Positions 1-6,123 are shown, counted from the first letter of the stretch. The stretch is 6,756 nucleotides of DNA from Mariprofundaceae bacterium (GCA_027018975.1 JALUXN010000285.1:1-6756); one strand, 5' to 3'. A program made the numbers and translations. Notes: generated from the letters alone by a model not told the origin.

Positions 1-123
1 GAAGGCTCAAACAACAAGATCAAAACCATCCACAAAACAGCTTATGGATACCGTGACTTGGAATTCTTCAAACTCAAAATCCTCTCAATGCACGAGACCC
101 GAAAGGATGCATTTTCCGGATGA
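1..123 (+). CDS. ISL3-family transposase, C-terminal end (5' part outside window)
   Basis: Frame 1 is open from the window edge to a TGA at 121-123, giving 40 residues that begin EGSNNKIKTIHKTAYGYRD and end near HETRKDAFSG. The pattern EG-NNKIK followed by a basic stretch and a YGYRD-like segment is the conserved C-terminal end of ISL3-type DDE transposases, and the glutamate in it is probably the last catalytic acid. The product would cut and join the ends of its own element. The stop lies where members of this family normally end, so the gene could be intact to the left; the window cannot show this. The codons are A/T-richer than in the host genes downstream, as expected for mobile DNA. The family call rests on recognition of a short segment. 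Confidence 0.75.
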   Translation, partial: EGSNNKIKTIHKTAYGYRDLEFFKLKILSMHETRKDAFSG

Positions 124-126
124 ACC
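1..126 (+). mobile_element. Right end of an ISL3-family insertion sequence (probable)
   Basis: The transposase tail runs to the stop at 121-123. The sequence around the stop, GGATGCATTTTCCGGATGAA at 105-124 and continuing to about 126, reads on the minus strand as GGTTCATCCGG and onward, a plausible terminal inverted repeat overlapping the stop codon. The matching left end is outside the window, so the exact boundary (about 126, or a few bases further into the A-run at 127-131) is inferred. Positions 127-160 between this end and the IS66 remnant carry no recognisable feature. Confidence 0.45.
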
Positions 127-160
127 AAAAATACCTGAATTCATGATGGGAGCTGAATAG

Positions 161-400
161 TTACAATCAATCAAGCCCTTCGTGATCGGCCGCAAGAACT
201 GGCTCTTCTGCAACAGTGCCAGCGGGGCGGAGGCCAGCGCAGTCATCTACTCACTCCTGCAATCCACCAAGGTCAACAAACTACCACTGAACCAATGGCT
301 GACCCACGTCCTAGAGCAGCTCCCCCGCTGCACCACCGATGAGCAGCGGAAAATGCTGCTACCACATCGCTTCGATACGGAACTGCTCAAGAAAAATTAG
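161..400 (+). pseudogene. IS66-family transposase remnant (C-terminal about 80 codons)
   Basis: After an in-frame TAG at 158-160 the frame is open to the TAG at 398-400. The translation contains IKPFVIGRKNWLF (about 170-208), the hallmark of the IS66 TnpC transposase C-terminus, then SASGAEASAVIYSLLQSTKVN and an LPHRFD ending. TnpC proteins are usually about 500 residues, so more than 80% is missing, including the DDE core and the DNNRAE stretch that normally comes directly before this motif. The break falls at about 161-166. The GTG at 182 is only an internal codon, not a real start. Loss of the 5' part beside another IS end suggests truncation by a later insertion or deletion. The product is not expected to be functional. 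Confidence 0.85.
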
Positions 401-410
401 CCGGCGACGC

Positions 411-436
411 GTACCCCCTGTTGGTTTGACGCTTAC
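411..436 (-). repeat. IS66 right terminal inverted repeat
   Basis: Read on the minus strand from 436, the sequence begins GTAAGCGTCAAACCAACAGG. The GTAAGCG tip is typical of IS66-family ends, and it lies 11-36 bp after the transposase stop, as expected. The inner limit at 411 is approximate because the partner repeat is absent. Confidence 0.7.
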
Positions 437-477
437 ATTTCTGTTGGCTAGCAGGCGTAAATTTGTAGCGTGCGCGG

Positions 478-1191
478 ATGCGATTGAGTAAAGAGTTTCG
501 AGCACAATTTTCACAACATGAGATGCGTACCCATGGGCGGAAGAATGGTTTTGTGACCATGGGGCAGGAGGCGCGCTTGTTGAAATGGCTGCCGCGGATC
601 GGTTTGCCCAAGGGGCGTCGTTTGGCGGATGCCGGTATTCCTGATGACGCGCCGGTGGTGATGGAGATCGGTTTCGGTAATGGCGATTTTCTGGTGTATC
701 TGGCCAAGCAGAATCCCGATTGGACGCTGGTGGGCGTGGAGATTTATCTGCCGGGCGTGGCTAAGGCGGTGGGGCGGTTGGAAGATGCCGGTGTGATCGA
801 ACGCTGTCGGATCACCCAGCTGCCGGCGCAATATGTCTTGACACATCAGGTGGCTGCGGGGCAGTTGGATGGCATCTATATCAACCATCCCGATCCGTGG
901 CCGAAGCCACGCCACCACAAGCGCCGCATTGTACAAAAAGATTTTGCTGCATTGATGGTCAGTCGCTTAAAGCCGGGTGGGTTTATCAAACTGGCTTCGG
1001 ATATTGAAGCACTGGCGGAGTGGATGCGTGAAATTCTTGATGCCACACCCGGGCTAACCAATGTCGCTGGCGGCGGTGGCTATGTTGCGCGCGAGCAGAA
1101 TCGTCCGCTGACCAAGTTTGAGCAGCGGGGGATTGATGCGGGGCGTGAGAGCTATTTTCTTCATTATGTGAGAGAGGAGTCAGATGTCTGA
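478..1191 (+). CDS. trmB: tRNA (guanine-N7-)-methyltransferase TrmB
   Basis: This enzyme transfers a methyl group from S-adenosylmethionine to N7 of G46 in the variable loop of cytoplasmic tRNAs. The 237-residue product matches the usual length (E. coli about 239). It has a Rossmann-type SAM site, MEIGFGNGD at 62-70 and VGVEIYLPGV at 85-94, the family signature NHPDPWPKPRHHKRR at 136-150, and the C-terminal tRNA-binding motif TKFEQRG at 212-218. The ATG at 478 is the first possible start: an in-frame TAG lies at 466-468. No good Shine-Dalgarno sequence precedes it. The stop overlaps the next gene's start by 8 bp. The gene begins 41 bp after an IS66 end, so its promoter is either very short or lies in IS DNA. 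A TTGACG hexamer at 426-431 sits inside the IS repeat, but no convincing -10 box follows at 16-18 bp. Confidence 0.95.
   Translation: MRLSKEFRAQFSQHEMRTHGRKNGFVTMGQEARLLKWLPRIGLPKGRRLADAGIPDDAPVVMEIGFGNGDFLVYLAKQNPDWTLVGVEIYLPGVAKAVGRLEDAGVIERCRITQLPAQYVLTHQVAAGQLDGIYINHPDPWPKPRHHKRRIVQKDFAALMVSRLKPGGFIKLASDIEALAEWMREILDATPGLTNVAGGGGYVAREQNRPLTKFEQRGIDAGRESYFLHYVREESDV
1175..1179 (+). promoter_or_regulatory. Ribosome binding site of the moxR-like gene, inside trmB
   Basis: AGGAG lies within the last codons of trmB, 4 bp before the ATG at 1184. It supports that ATG over the in-frame ATG at 1193 (13 bp away), and it implies that ribosomes finishing trmB can restart on the ATPase gene. Confidence 0.6.
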
Positions 1192-2155
1192 GATGAATCA
1201 TCCACTGCAACAACTCTATCAGGCTGTGTCGGAGCGTGTGTTGGGGCAATCGCGTTTGATCAACCGGATGCTGATCGCCTTGTTGGCGGATGGACACCTG
1301 TTGGTGGAGGGCGCACCGGGGCTGGCTAAGACGCGGGCGATCAAAGTGCTGGCAGAGGGTTTGGAGGGTGACTTTCACCGCGTTCAATTCACCCCTGATC
1401 TGCTTCCCTCCGATTTGACCGGCACCGAGATCTATCGACCGCAGGATGGCACGTTTCATTTTCAACGCGGGCCGCTGTTTCACAATCTGGTTCTTGCTGA
1501 CGAGATCAATCGCGCACCGGCGAAGGTGCAGGCGGCACTCTTGGAGGCAATGGCGGAGCGTCAGATCACTGTCGGCAAGGTTTCGCACCGTTTGCCGAAG
1601 CTTTTTCTGGTCATGGCGACGCAAAATCCGATTGAGCAGGAGGGGACTTACCCGCTGCCGGAGGCGCAGCTGGATCGTTTCTTGATGCATGTATCGATCG
1701 ACTATCCCGATGCGGCCACCGAGAAGCAGATCCTCGAGCTGGCTCGCCGTGAAATGGGCGATGATACGTCAGATCTAGAGGCGTCGCCGCCACTGGTGCG
1801 TCAACATGATCTTTTTGCCGCGCGACAGGCCGCGATGGGGCTACATATGGCTGCGCCGCTGGATGATTATCTTGTTCATCTGGTGATGGCGACCCGGCAG
1901 CCGGCACAGTACAGCAGCCGATTGGCCAATTGGATTCAATACGCAGCCAGCCCACGCGCAACGATTGCGCTGGATCGTTGCGCGCGCGCCCATGCTTGGT
2001 TGGCGGGGCGTGATTATGTGTCGCCCGAAGATATTCAGGCAGTGGCGCCGGATGTGTTGCGCCACCGGCTGCTGCTCAGTTTTGAGGCGGAAGCGGCTGG
2101 TGTGAGTCGTCATGATCTGATTCGGGAGTTGCTGCAGGTGGTCGCGGTACCTTGA
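1184..2155 (+). CDS. MoxR-family AAA+ ATPase
   Basis: This 323-residue protein is a MoxR-type AAA+ ATPase, a family thought to act as chaperones that remodel or mature protein complexes, often through a von Willebrand factor A partner. Visible motifs are Walker A GAPGLAKT (43-50), the family stretch QFTPDLLPSDLTG (68-80), Walker B LVLADEIN (102-109), sensor 1 ATQNP (145-149), the GTYPLPEAQLDRF segment (154-166), and a sensor 2-like SPR (256-258) in the C-terminal helical lid. The length is normal and the ATPase looks complete. The start overlaps the trmB stop by 8 bp, implying co-transcription. The genes that usually follow moxR (DUF58, vWA proteins) are absent; instead the 3' end runs 80 bp into a convergent esterase gene. 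Its client is therefore unknown. Family confidence is high, biological role low. Confidence 0.93.
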   Translation: MSEMNHPLQQLYQAVSERVLGQSRLINRMLIALLADGHLLVEGAPGLAKTRAIKVLAEGLEGDFHRVQFTPDLLPSDLTGTEIYRPQDGTFHFQRGPLFHNLVLADEINRAPAKVQAALLEAMAERQITVGKVSHRLPKLFLVMATQNPIEQEGTYPLPEAQLDRFLMHVSIDYPDAATEKQILELARREMGDDTSDLEASPPLVRQHDLFAARQAAMGLHMAAPLDDYLVHLVMATRQPAQYSSRLANWIQYAASPRATIALDRCARAHAWLAGRDYVSPEDIQAVAPDVLRHRLLLSFEAEAAGVSRHDLIRELLQVVAVP

Positions 2156-2819
2156 TCAGAGCACTGATCCAGCCGCCGATATGGGCGATCTCCTGCTGGC
2201 AGAGTTGGTGCGCCATGGGGTAGCTGTGCCATGTGACCGGGTATTGGTGCGCCAGCAGTGTGCGCCGCGCTTGATCTCCCAGTGCATAGGGTACGATTGG
2301 ATCCTCCACGCCATGCGCCATGAAGATGGGGGTGGTGTGACTGGCAGTCTGCCAAGCTGCAGCCTCCTCCGGTAACAGCAGATAGCCGGAGAGGGCGATG
2401 ATGCCACCCAGCGGCTGCGATTGGCGCAGGCCGATATAGAGTGCCATGGCAGCGCCCTGTGAGAAGCCAGCGAGGATGATGCGTTGCGGGGCAATGCCGC
2501 GCATGATTTCACGATCAATCAGCATTTGAATCTCGCCTGCTGAACGGATGATGCCGTCACGGTCATGCGCCAGGCTGAGATCGCTGTGCCGGATGTCATA
2601 CCATGCTGGCATGATATAACCGCCATTGATGGTGACAGGCATGGTTGGTGCGTACGGGAAGATGAAGCGGATCGCATCGCCTGCATCACCAAGCCCCAGC
2701 TGTGGCACAATCGGCTCGAAATCGTGACCATCAGCGCCGAGGCCATGCAGCCAGATGATGCTGGCGTCGGGCGTTTCGCTACGTTCGATGGTGATCGCGG
2801 GGAGGGGGTGCCGATTCAT
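2076..2819 (-). CDS. Serine carboxylesterase / phospholipase family hydrolase
   Basis: This 247-residue alpha/beta hydrolase resembles small bacterial carboxylesterases such as E. coli YpfH and the Pseudomonas EstB type. It should be cytoplasmic, as no signal peptide is seen, and should cleave short-chain ester or thioester bonds. The catalytic triad is readable: Ser120 in GFSQG (118-122), Asp173 in HGVEDPIVPY, and His204 in PMAHQLC. HGLGADGHDF (25-34) forms the oxyanion region, and the NGGYIMPAWYDI segment (65-76) is typical. The fold normally ends near IGGWISALI (214-222); the last 24 residues are a Pro/Asp/His-rich tail encoded antisense to the moxR-like gene. The start ATG (2819-2817) has only a weak Shine-Dalgarno. 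The gene is divergent from mpl. The natural substrate cannot be told from the sequence. Confidence 0.9.
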   Translation of the reverse strand: MNRHPLPAITIERSETPDASIIWLHGLGADGHDFEPIVPQLGLGDAGDAIRFIFPYAPTMPVTINGGYIMPAWYDIRHSDLSLAHDRDGIIRSAGEIQMLIDREIMRGIAPQRIILAGFSQGAAMALYIGLRQSQPLGGIIALSGYLLLPEEAAAWQTASHTTPIFMAHGVEDPIVPYALGDQARRTLLAHQYPVTWHSYPMAHQLCQQEIAHIGGWISALIKVPRPPAATPESDHDDSHQPLPPQN

Positions 2820-2879
2820 GGGCGTATGTTGCCTGAAGATTTGCTTTCTGTCCTATCTGCTTTGTGGTTCAATGTCGCA
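2820..2879. promoter_or_regulatory. 60-bp divergent intergenic region (esterase / mpl)
   Basis: The esterase and mpl starts face away from each other here, so promoters for both must lie in this gap or reach into the flanking genes. On the plus strand TTGCCT (2829-2834) and an AT-containing TATCTG (2854-2859) could form a poor promoter with a 19-bp spacer. No strong Shine-Dalgarno is seen for either gene. The location is supported by gene layout only. Confidence 0.35.
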
Positions 2880-4322
2880 ATGAGTCATTCAGTTCTACCT
2901 GTCGCAGATCGAGGCCATCTGCATATTCTCGGCATCTGTGGCACCGCGATGGCTGCCATTGCGGCTTTGGCTAAAGCGCAGGGGTGGCGTGTGAGCGGCT
3001 CCGATGCCGGGGTCTATCCGCCGATGTCCGACTATTTGCAGGGGCTCGGCATCGAGATTGCCCCCTATGCTGCGGCCAATTTGGAGCCGAAGCCGGATCT
3101 CTGCCTCATCGGTAATGCGATGAGTCGTGGGCATATCGAGGTGGAGGCGATTCTCGATCGGGGGCTTGCCTATACCTCGGGGCCGGCGTTTGTCGGCGAC
3201 TATCTGCTGCCGGGTCGGGATGCATGGGTGGTCGCGGGAACACATGGTAAAACCAGCACCGCATCGCTGCTCGCCTTTGTGCTCGATCAGGCCGGTTTGA
3301 TGCCCGGATTTTTGATTGGTGGCGTGCCGGAGGATTTTGCTGGCGGCGCGCGGCTGGGGCGGGATGGCGCGCCTTTTGTGCTCGAGGGGGATGAGTACGA
3401 CACCGCGTTTTTCGATAAGCGGAGTAAGTTTCTTCACTACCATGCCCGCACCCTGATTATCAACAACATCGAGTATGATCATGCCGATATTTTTCCCGAT
3501 CTGGCGGCGATTCAGCAGCAGTTTCACCATCTGATTCGCACTGTGCCGGCCAGTGGCTGCCTGATTGCGAATGCCGATGATGCCAATGTCTCGGAAACCT
3601 TGGCGCGCGGTTGCTGGACACCGGTGACCTACTTCGCCCGTTATCCGCATTCTGATGCGCGCTGGCAATGGCAGCCGTTACGCGACGATGGGAGCGCATT
3701 TCGTCTGTATCGAGACGGCGAGGTGGTGATGAAGATCAAGTGGCAGATGATCGGCGTGCATCATATTGGCAACGCCTGTGCGGTTGCAGCGGCGGCGGCT
3801 CAGGCGGGCGTGGCACTGACAGACATTGCCGCAGCGCTGCAACGCTTTGGCGGTGTGCGGCGACGGATGACGCTGGTGGGAGAGGCGTGTGGCGTGAAGG
3901 TGTTTGATGATTTCGCGCATCATCCCACTGCGATTCGCGCCATGGTCGCAGCTGCCCATGCGCAACTGCGTGGGCAAACAGCGAGCGGGCGCCTATGGGT
4001 GGTGGTTGAGCCACGCTCCAACACCATGCGCAGCCGTATCCATCAACAACGCTTGCCCGACTGCTTTGCGGGTGCCGATCGTGTTGTTTTCGCTGCTCCG
4101 ACCAAGCGGAACCTTCCGGACGATGCGCTGCTGGATGTCGATTGGGTGTGCCGGCAGATCGGCTCACATGCGACTGCTTTTCATGATACAGCTAGTATTG
4201 TGAGCCATATCGTAGCCGACGTTGCGCCCGGTGATCACCTATTGGTTCTCTCCAATGGCGGCTTTGAAGATATCCATCACCGTCTGCTCGATGCGGTTGC
4301 TGCCGAGTTGGCGGAGCCGTAG
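2880..4322 (+). CDS. mpl: UDP-MurNAc:L-Ala-gamma-D-Glu-meso-DAP ligase Mpl
   Basis: Mpl is a cytoplasmic Mur-type ligase. It uses ATP to attach the recycled tripeptide L-Ala-gamma-D-Glu-meso-DAP to UDP-MurNAc, returning turnover fragments to peptidoglycan synthesis. The 480-residue product (E. coli 457) has the N-terminal UDP-binding motif HILGICGT (15-22), SDAGVYPPMS (41-50), the ATP P-loop AGTHGKTST (119-127), EGDEYDTAFFDKRSKF (169-184), NNIEYDHADIF (195-205), a GVHHIGNA segment (292-299), DDFAHHPTAI (343-352) and EPRSNTMR (377-384). HILGICGT, GDEYDTAFFDKRSKF and SNTMR separate Mpl from MurC. The ATG at 2880 puts the first strand about 14 residues in. The frame stays open 315 bp further upstream, but that part is antisense to the esterase and adds nothing to the family domain. 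The Shine-Dalgarno is weak. Confidence 0.95.
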   Translation: MSHSVLPVADRGHLHILGICGTAMAAIAALAKAQGWRVSGSDAGVYPPMSDYLQGLGIEIAPYAAANLEPKPDLCLIGNAMSRGHIEVEAILDRGLAYTSGPAFVGDYLLPGRDAWVVAGTHGKTSTASLLAFVLDQAGLMPGFLIGGVPEDFAGGARLGRDGAPFVLEGDEYDTAFFDKRSKFLHYHARTLIINNIEYDHADIFPDLAAIQQQFHHLIRTVPASGCLIANADDANVSETLARGCWTPVTYFARYPHSDARWQWQPLRDDGSAFRLYRDGEVVMKIKWQMIGVHHIGNACAVAAAAAQAGVALTDIAAALQRFGGVRRRMTLVGEACGVKVFDDFAHHPTAIRAMVAAAHAQLRGQTASGRLWVVVEPRSNTMRSRIHQQRLPDCFAGADRVVFAAPTKRNLPDDALLDVDWVCRQIGSHATAFHDTASIVSHIVADVAPGDHLLVLSNGGFEDIHHRLLDAVAAELAEP

Positions 4323-4363
4323 CGAGCGCCTATCGTTTTTTATGCTTGATTGAGAGTGTCAGA

Positions 4364-5728
4364 TCAGAGTAGTTCCACCGCTTTGGCAGCCAGTCGGGAG
4401 CGCTCGCTCGCTTTCAGGGCGATATGCCCGGCATGCTCCCAGCCCGCGAAGGCGGAGACGGCCTGTGTGAGACCGTTGGTGTGGGCGGTAAGATAGGGGG
4501 TGTCGATCTGCGCATTGTTGCCGAGGATAATCAGTTTGGAATCCTCGCCCATGCGAGTGACGATTGTTTTCATCTGGTGCGGGGTGAGATTCTGCGCTTC
4601 GTCAACGATCAACCAGGTCTTGGTGAAGGTGCGTCCGCGGGCGTAGGAGAGGGCAGCGATTTCGATGCGGTGTTGGCCGAGCGTGTCGGAGAAGTTTTGC
4701 GCTTCGTCGCCTAGGAGAATGGAGAGGTTGTCGGTGATCGCGCCCATCCATGGCTCCAGTTTTTCCCGTTCGCTACCGGGTAGAAAACCGATATCCTGAC
4801 CCATCGGCACGGTGGCGCGGGTGACTAAAATCTTGTCATACAGCCCCATGTCGAGCGTCTGATGCAGGCCGGTGGCCAGTGCTAGCAGGGTCTTGCCGGA
4901 GCCTGCTAAGCCCATCATGGCGACCAGATCGAGGTCGGCATCCATGAGTAGGTTCATAGCCATGTTCTGCTCGATGTTGCGCGCCTGTACACCCCAGACA
5001 GCGTGGCGTTCGTGGCGGTAGGATGTGATATCGAGCAAGTGAACGCGCCGATCTGCGTCAATTTGGGCGCAGCGCATGGCAACCTCCCGCTCGCCGGGCA
5101 GGATCACGAAACTGTTGCGATGGGGTAGTGGCATCGACTCCGGCCAGCTGACGATGAAATGGTTTCCGTGCTGCTGTTCGATGTTCTCCAGTTGTTCGGC
5201 CATGGTTGCCCATGTATTGTGATCTAGGCGCACTTTTCCGCTTGGCAGGATGGAGAGATCACTGACTACACGGTCAGAGCGGTAATCTTCACTTTTCAGG
5301 CCGAGCGCCCGCGCCTTGATGCGCAGGTTGATATCCTTGGAGACAAGGATGACGTGGCGTTCCGGGTGTTGCTGTTGCAGCGACATGGTGACTGCGATGA
5401 TGCGGTTGTCACCACTGCCTTTGGAGAGTGAATCGGGGAGCAGTGCCATGGCGCGGTGGTTGAGTTCGAAGAAGAGTCGTCCACCACCGGGTAGCGGGCA
5501 GCCTTTGGAGAGATCGTCGCAGTTGAGGCTGAGCTCATCGAGCTGCCGCGAGGCTTCGCGCACGTTGCGCGCCAATTCATCGAGCCCTTTTTTGACGTGA
5601 TCCATCTCTTCCAATACCACAATCGGCAGCACCACATCATGCTCGTCAAACTGCTGCAGGGCATTGGGATCGTGAATCATGACATTGGTGTCGAGGATGT
5701 AGATTTTGCGCGTGGATTGTGGTGTCAA
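4364..5728 (-). CDS. PIN-PhoH fusion protein (PhoH-like ATPase/RNase)
   Basis: This 454-residue protein joins an N-terminal PIN nuclease domain to a C-terminal PhoH ATPase, the PhoH2-type arrangement; mycobacterial PhoH2 unwinds and cleaves RNA. PIN acidic residues are visible at Asp13 (ILDTNV), Glu40/Glu41 (VVLEEMDHVK), Asp107 (SGDNRII) and Asp132 (VSKDINLRIKA), so the nuclease site looks complete. The PhoH part has Walker A GLAGSGKT (273-280), VTRATVPMGQDIGFLPG (302-318), Walker B LIVDEAQN (373-380) and ILGNNAQIDTPYL (401-413). The start is TTG (5728-5726), chosen because AAGGAG lies 6 bp upstream and the next in-frame ATG (residue 17) would remove catalytic Asp13; no upstream in-frame ATG precedes the stop at 5759-5761. 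The gene is convergent with mpl (41-bp gap) and divergent from tRNA-Gly. A role in RNA turnover is inferred; the substrate is unknown. Confidence 0.93.
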   Translation of the reverse strand: MTPQSTRKIYILDTNVMIHDPNALQQFDEHDVVLPIVVLEEMDHVKKGLDELARNVREASRQLDELSLNCDDLSKGCPLPGGGRLFFELNHRAMALLPDSLSKGSGDNRIIAVTMSLQQQHPERHVILVSKDINLRIKARALGLKSEDYRSDRVVSDLSILPSGKVRLDHNTWATMAEQLENIEQQHGNHFIVSWPESMPLPHRNSFVILPGEREVAMRCAQIDADRRVHLLDITSYRHERHAVWGVQARNIEQNMAMNLLMDADLDLVAMMGLAGSGKTLLALATGLHQTLDMGLYDKILVTRATVPMGQDIGFLPGSEREKLEPWMGAITDNLSILLGDEAQNFSDTLGQHRIEIAALSYARGRTFTKTWLIVDEAQNLTPHQMKTIVTRMGEDSKLIILGNNAQIDTPYLTAHTNGLTQAVSAFAGWEHAGHIALKASERSRLAAKAVELL

Positions 5729-5734
5729 TCGAGA

Positions 5735-5740
5735 CTCCTT
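5735..5740 (-). promoter_or_regulatory. Strong ribosome binding site for the PIN-PhoH gene
   Basis: AAGGAG on the minus strand is followed by 6 bp and then TTG. This is what decides in favour of the rare TTG start. Confidence 0.75.
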
Positions 5741-5771
5741 GATGGCTTTTTGCGCATGCTAACAAGAGTGC

Positions 5772-5799
5772 TTGACAGCGTCTCTAAGCACGTCATTAT
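5772..5799 (+). promoter_or_regulatory. Sigma-70-type promoter of the tRNA-Gly gene
   Basis: A perfect -35 box TTGACA (5772-5777), a 16-bp spacer and a -10 box CATTAT (5794-5799, 4 of 6 matches) lie 11 bp before the mature tRNA 5' end. The following CGCGCC (5801-5806) is a G/C-rich discriminator of the kind found at stable RNA promoters under stringent control; that regulation is inferred. It lies divergent to the PIN-PhoH gene, whose own promoter is not evident. Confidence 0.75.
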
Positions 5800-5810
5800 T
5801 CGCGCCGTTC

Positions 5811-5886
5811 GCGGGTATAGCTCAGTTGGTAGAGCGCGACCTTGCCAAGGTCGAGGTCACCGGTTCGAGCCCGGTTACCCGCTCCA
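5811..5886 (+). tRNA. tRNA-Gly (anticodon GCC)
   Basis: A complete 76-nt cloverleaf. The acceptor stem GCGGGTA pairs with TACCCGC (5876-5882), followed by discriminator T and encoded CCA (5884-5886). The D stem is GCTC/GAGC, the anticodon stem CGACC/GGTCG with loop TTGCCAA and anticodon GCC at 5844-5846, and the T arm ACCGG-TTCGAGC-CCGGT. It reads GGC and GGU glycine codons. All stems pair perfectly. Confidence 0.98.
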
Positions 5887-5890
5887 GATC

Positions 5891-5913
5891 GAAGGGGTCC
5901 ATGTGACCCCTTC
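5891..5913 (+). terminator. Hairpin after tRNA-Gly, probable terminator or processing site
   Basis: GAAGGGGTC (5891-5899) and GACCCCTTC (5905-5913) form a perfect 9-bp stem around a 5-nt loop, 4 bp past the tRNA CCA. The tail TCCTTTC is pyrimidine-rich but not a clean T-run, so termination may be partial, allowing read-through into tRNA-Cys. It could equally guide 3' processing of tRNA-Gly. Confidence 0.6.
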
Positions 5914-5932
5914 TCCTTTCTGAACGTTTCTG

Positions 5933-5958
5933 TCATCCTAGTCGATCGACCAAGATGA
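5933..5958. repeat. 26-bp near-perfect palindrome between two tRNA genes
   Basis: Arms TCATC (5933-5937) and GATGA (5954-5958) surround a perfect 10-bp palindrome GTCGATCGAC (5941-5950); 11 of 13 position pairs are complementary. With no loop it suits a dimeric protein site better than an RNA hairpin. The function is unknown. Confidence 0.5.
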
Positions 5959-5973
5959 TGCTGAAATGAGAAT

Positions 5974-6048
5974 GGCAGGGTGGCTCAGTGGTACGGCGGA
6001 GGACTGCAAATCCTTTTTTCGCGAGTTCGATTCTCGCCCCTGCCTCCA
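5974..6048 (+). tRNA. tRNA-Cys (anticodon GCA)
   Basis: A 75-nt cloverleaf. Acceptor GGCAGGG pairs with CCCTGCC (6038-6044), then discriminator T and encoded CCA (6046-6048). The anticodon loop CTGCAAA carries GCA at 6006-6008, and the T arm is GCGAG-TTCGATT-CTCGC. The anticodon stem GAGGA/TCCTT closes with a G-T pair, the D stem has 3 pairs, and the variable loop is TTTTC, which gives a T6 run at 6014-6019. It reads UGC and UGU codons. No clear promoter is seen directly upstream, so it may be transcribed from the tRNA-Gly promoter. Confidence 0.96.
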
Positions 6049-6068
6049 TTTCATCCCTAACCGCAAAC

Positions 6069-6123
6069 AAACACAGGGTCATCGCGTAAACAAGTGCTCT
6101 TTCTGAGGGGGTAAACACAGGGT
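6069..6123 (+). repeat. 11-bp direct repeat pair
   Basis: AAACACAGGGT occurs at 6069-6079 and again at 6113-6123, a 44-bp period. A third partial match, GTAAACAA, lies at 6086-6093. Only two full copies are present, and no function can be assigned. Confidence 0.5.

Larger units (their letters stand above)
161..436 (+). mobile_element. IS66-family element, right-end remnant
   Basis: This joins the transposase remnant to its downstream non-coding tail and terminal repeat. The outer tip, GTAAGCGTCAAACC on the minus strand, ends at 436. IS66 elements start with GTAAGCG-type repeats and duplicate 8 bp of target; the 8 bp next to the end is 437-444 (ATTTCTGT), but no left copy can be seen because the left half is missing. 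Position 436/437 is therefore the inferred junction between mobile and host DNA. Confidence 0.75.

Noticed and set aside
986..1690. Long minus-strand open frame antisense to trmB and the moxR-like gene
   Set aside because: It is a compositional shadow: Leu/Arg/Gln-rich, without domain motifs, opposite two well-supported genes.
2565..2879. In-frame open extension of mpl by 105 codons upstream of its start
   Set aside because: It is antisense to the esterase catalytic region, matches nothing in Mpl, and the HILGICGT strand sits near the N-terminus when ATG 2880 is used.
2895..3668. 257-codon minus-strand open frame antisense to mpl
   Set aside because: It lies wholly inside a clear mpl gene and has no recognisable motif or ribosome binding site.
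4310..4341. Possible intrinsic terminator after mpl (T6 at 4336-4341)
   Set aside because: The preceding sequence forms only a 4-bp GGCG/CGCC stem with a 13-nt loop; the T-run is real but the hairpin is not convincing.
5597..5923. 108-codon plus-strand open frame spanning the PhoH start and tRNA-Gly
   Set aside because: It reads through a tRNA gene and promoter; no protein family features.
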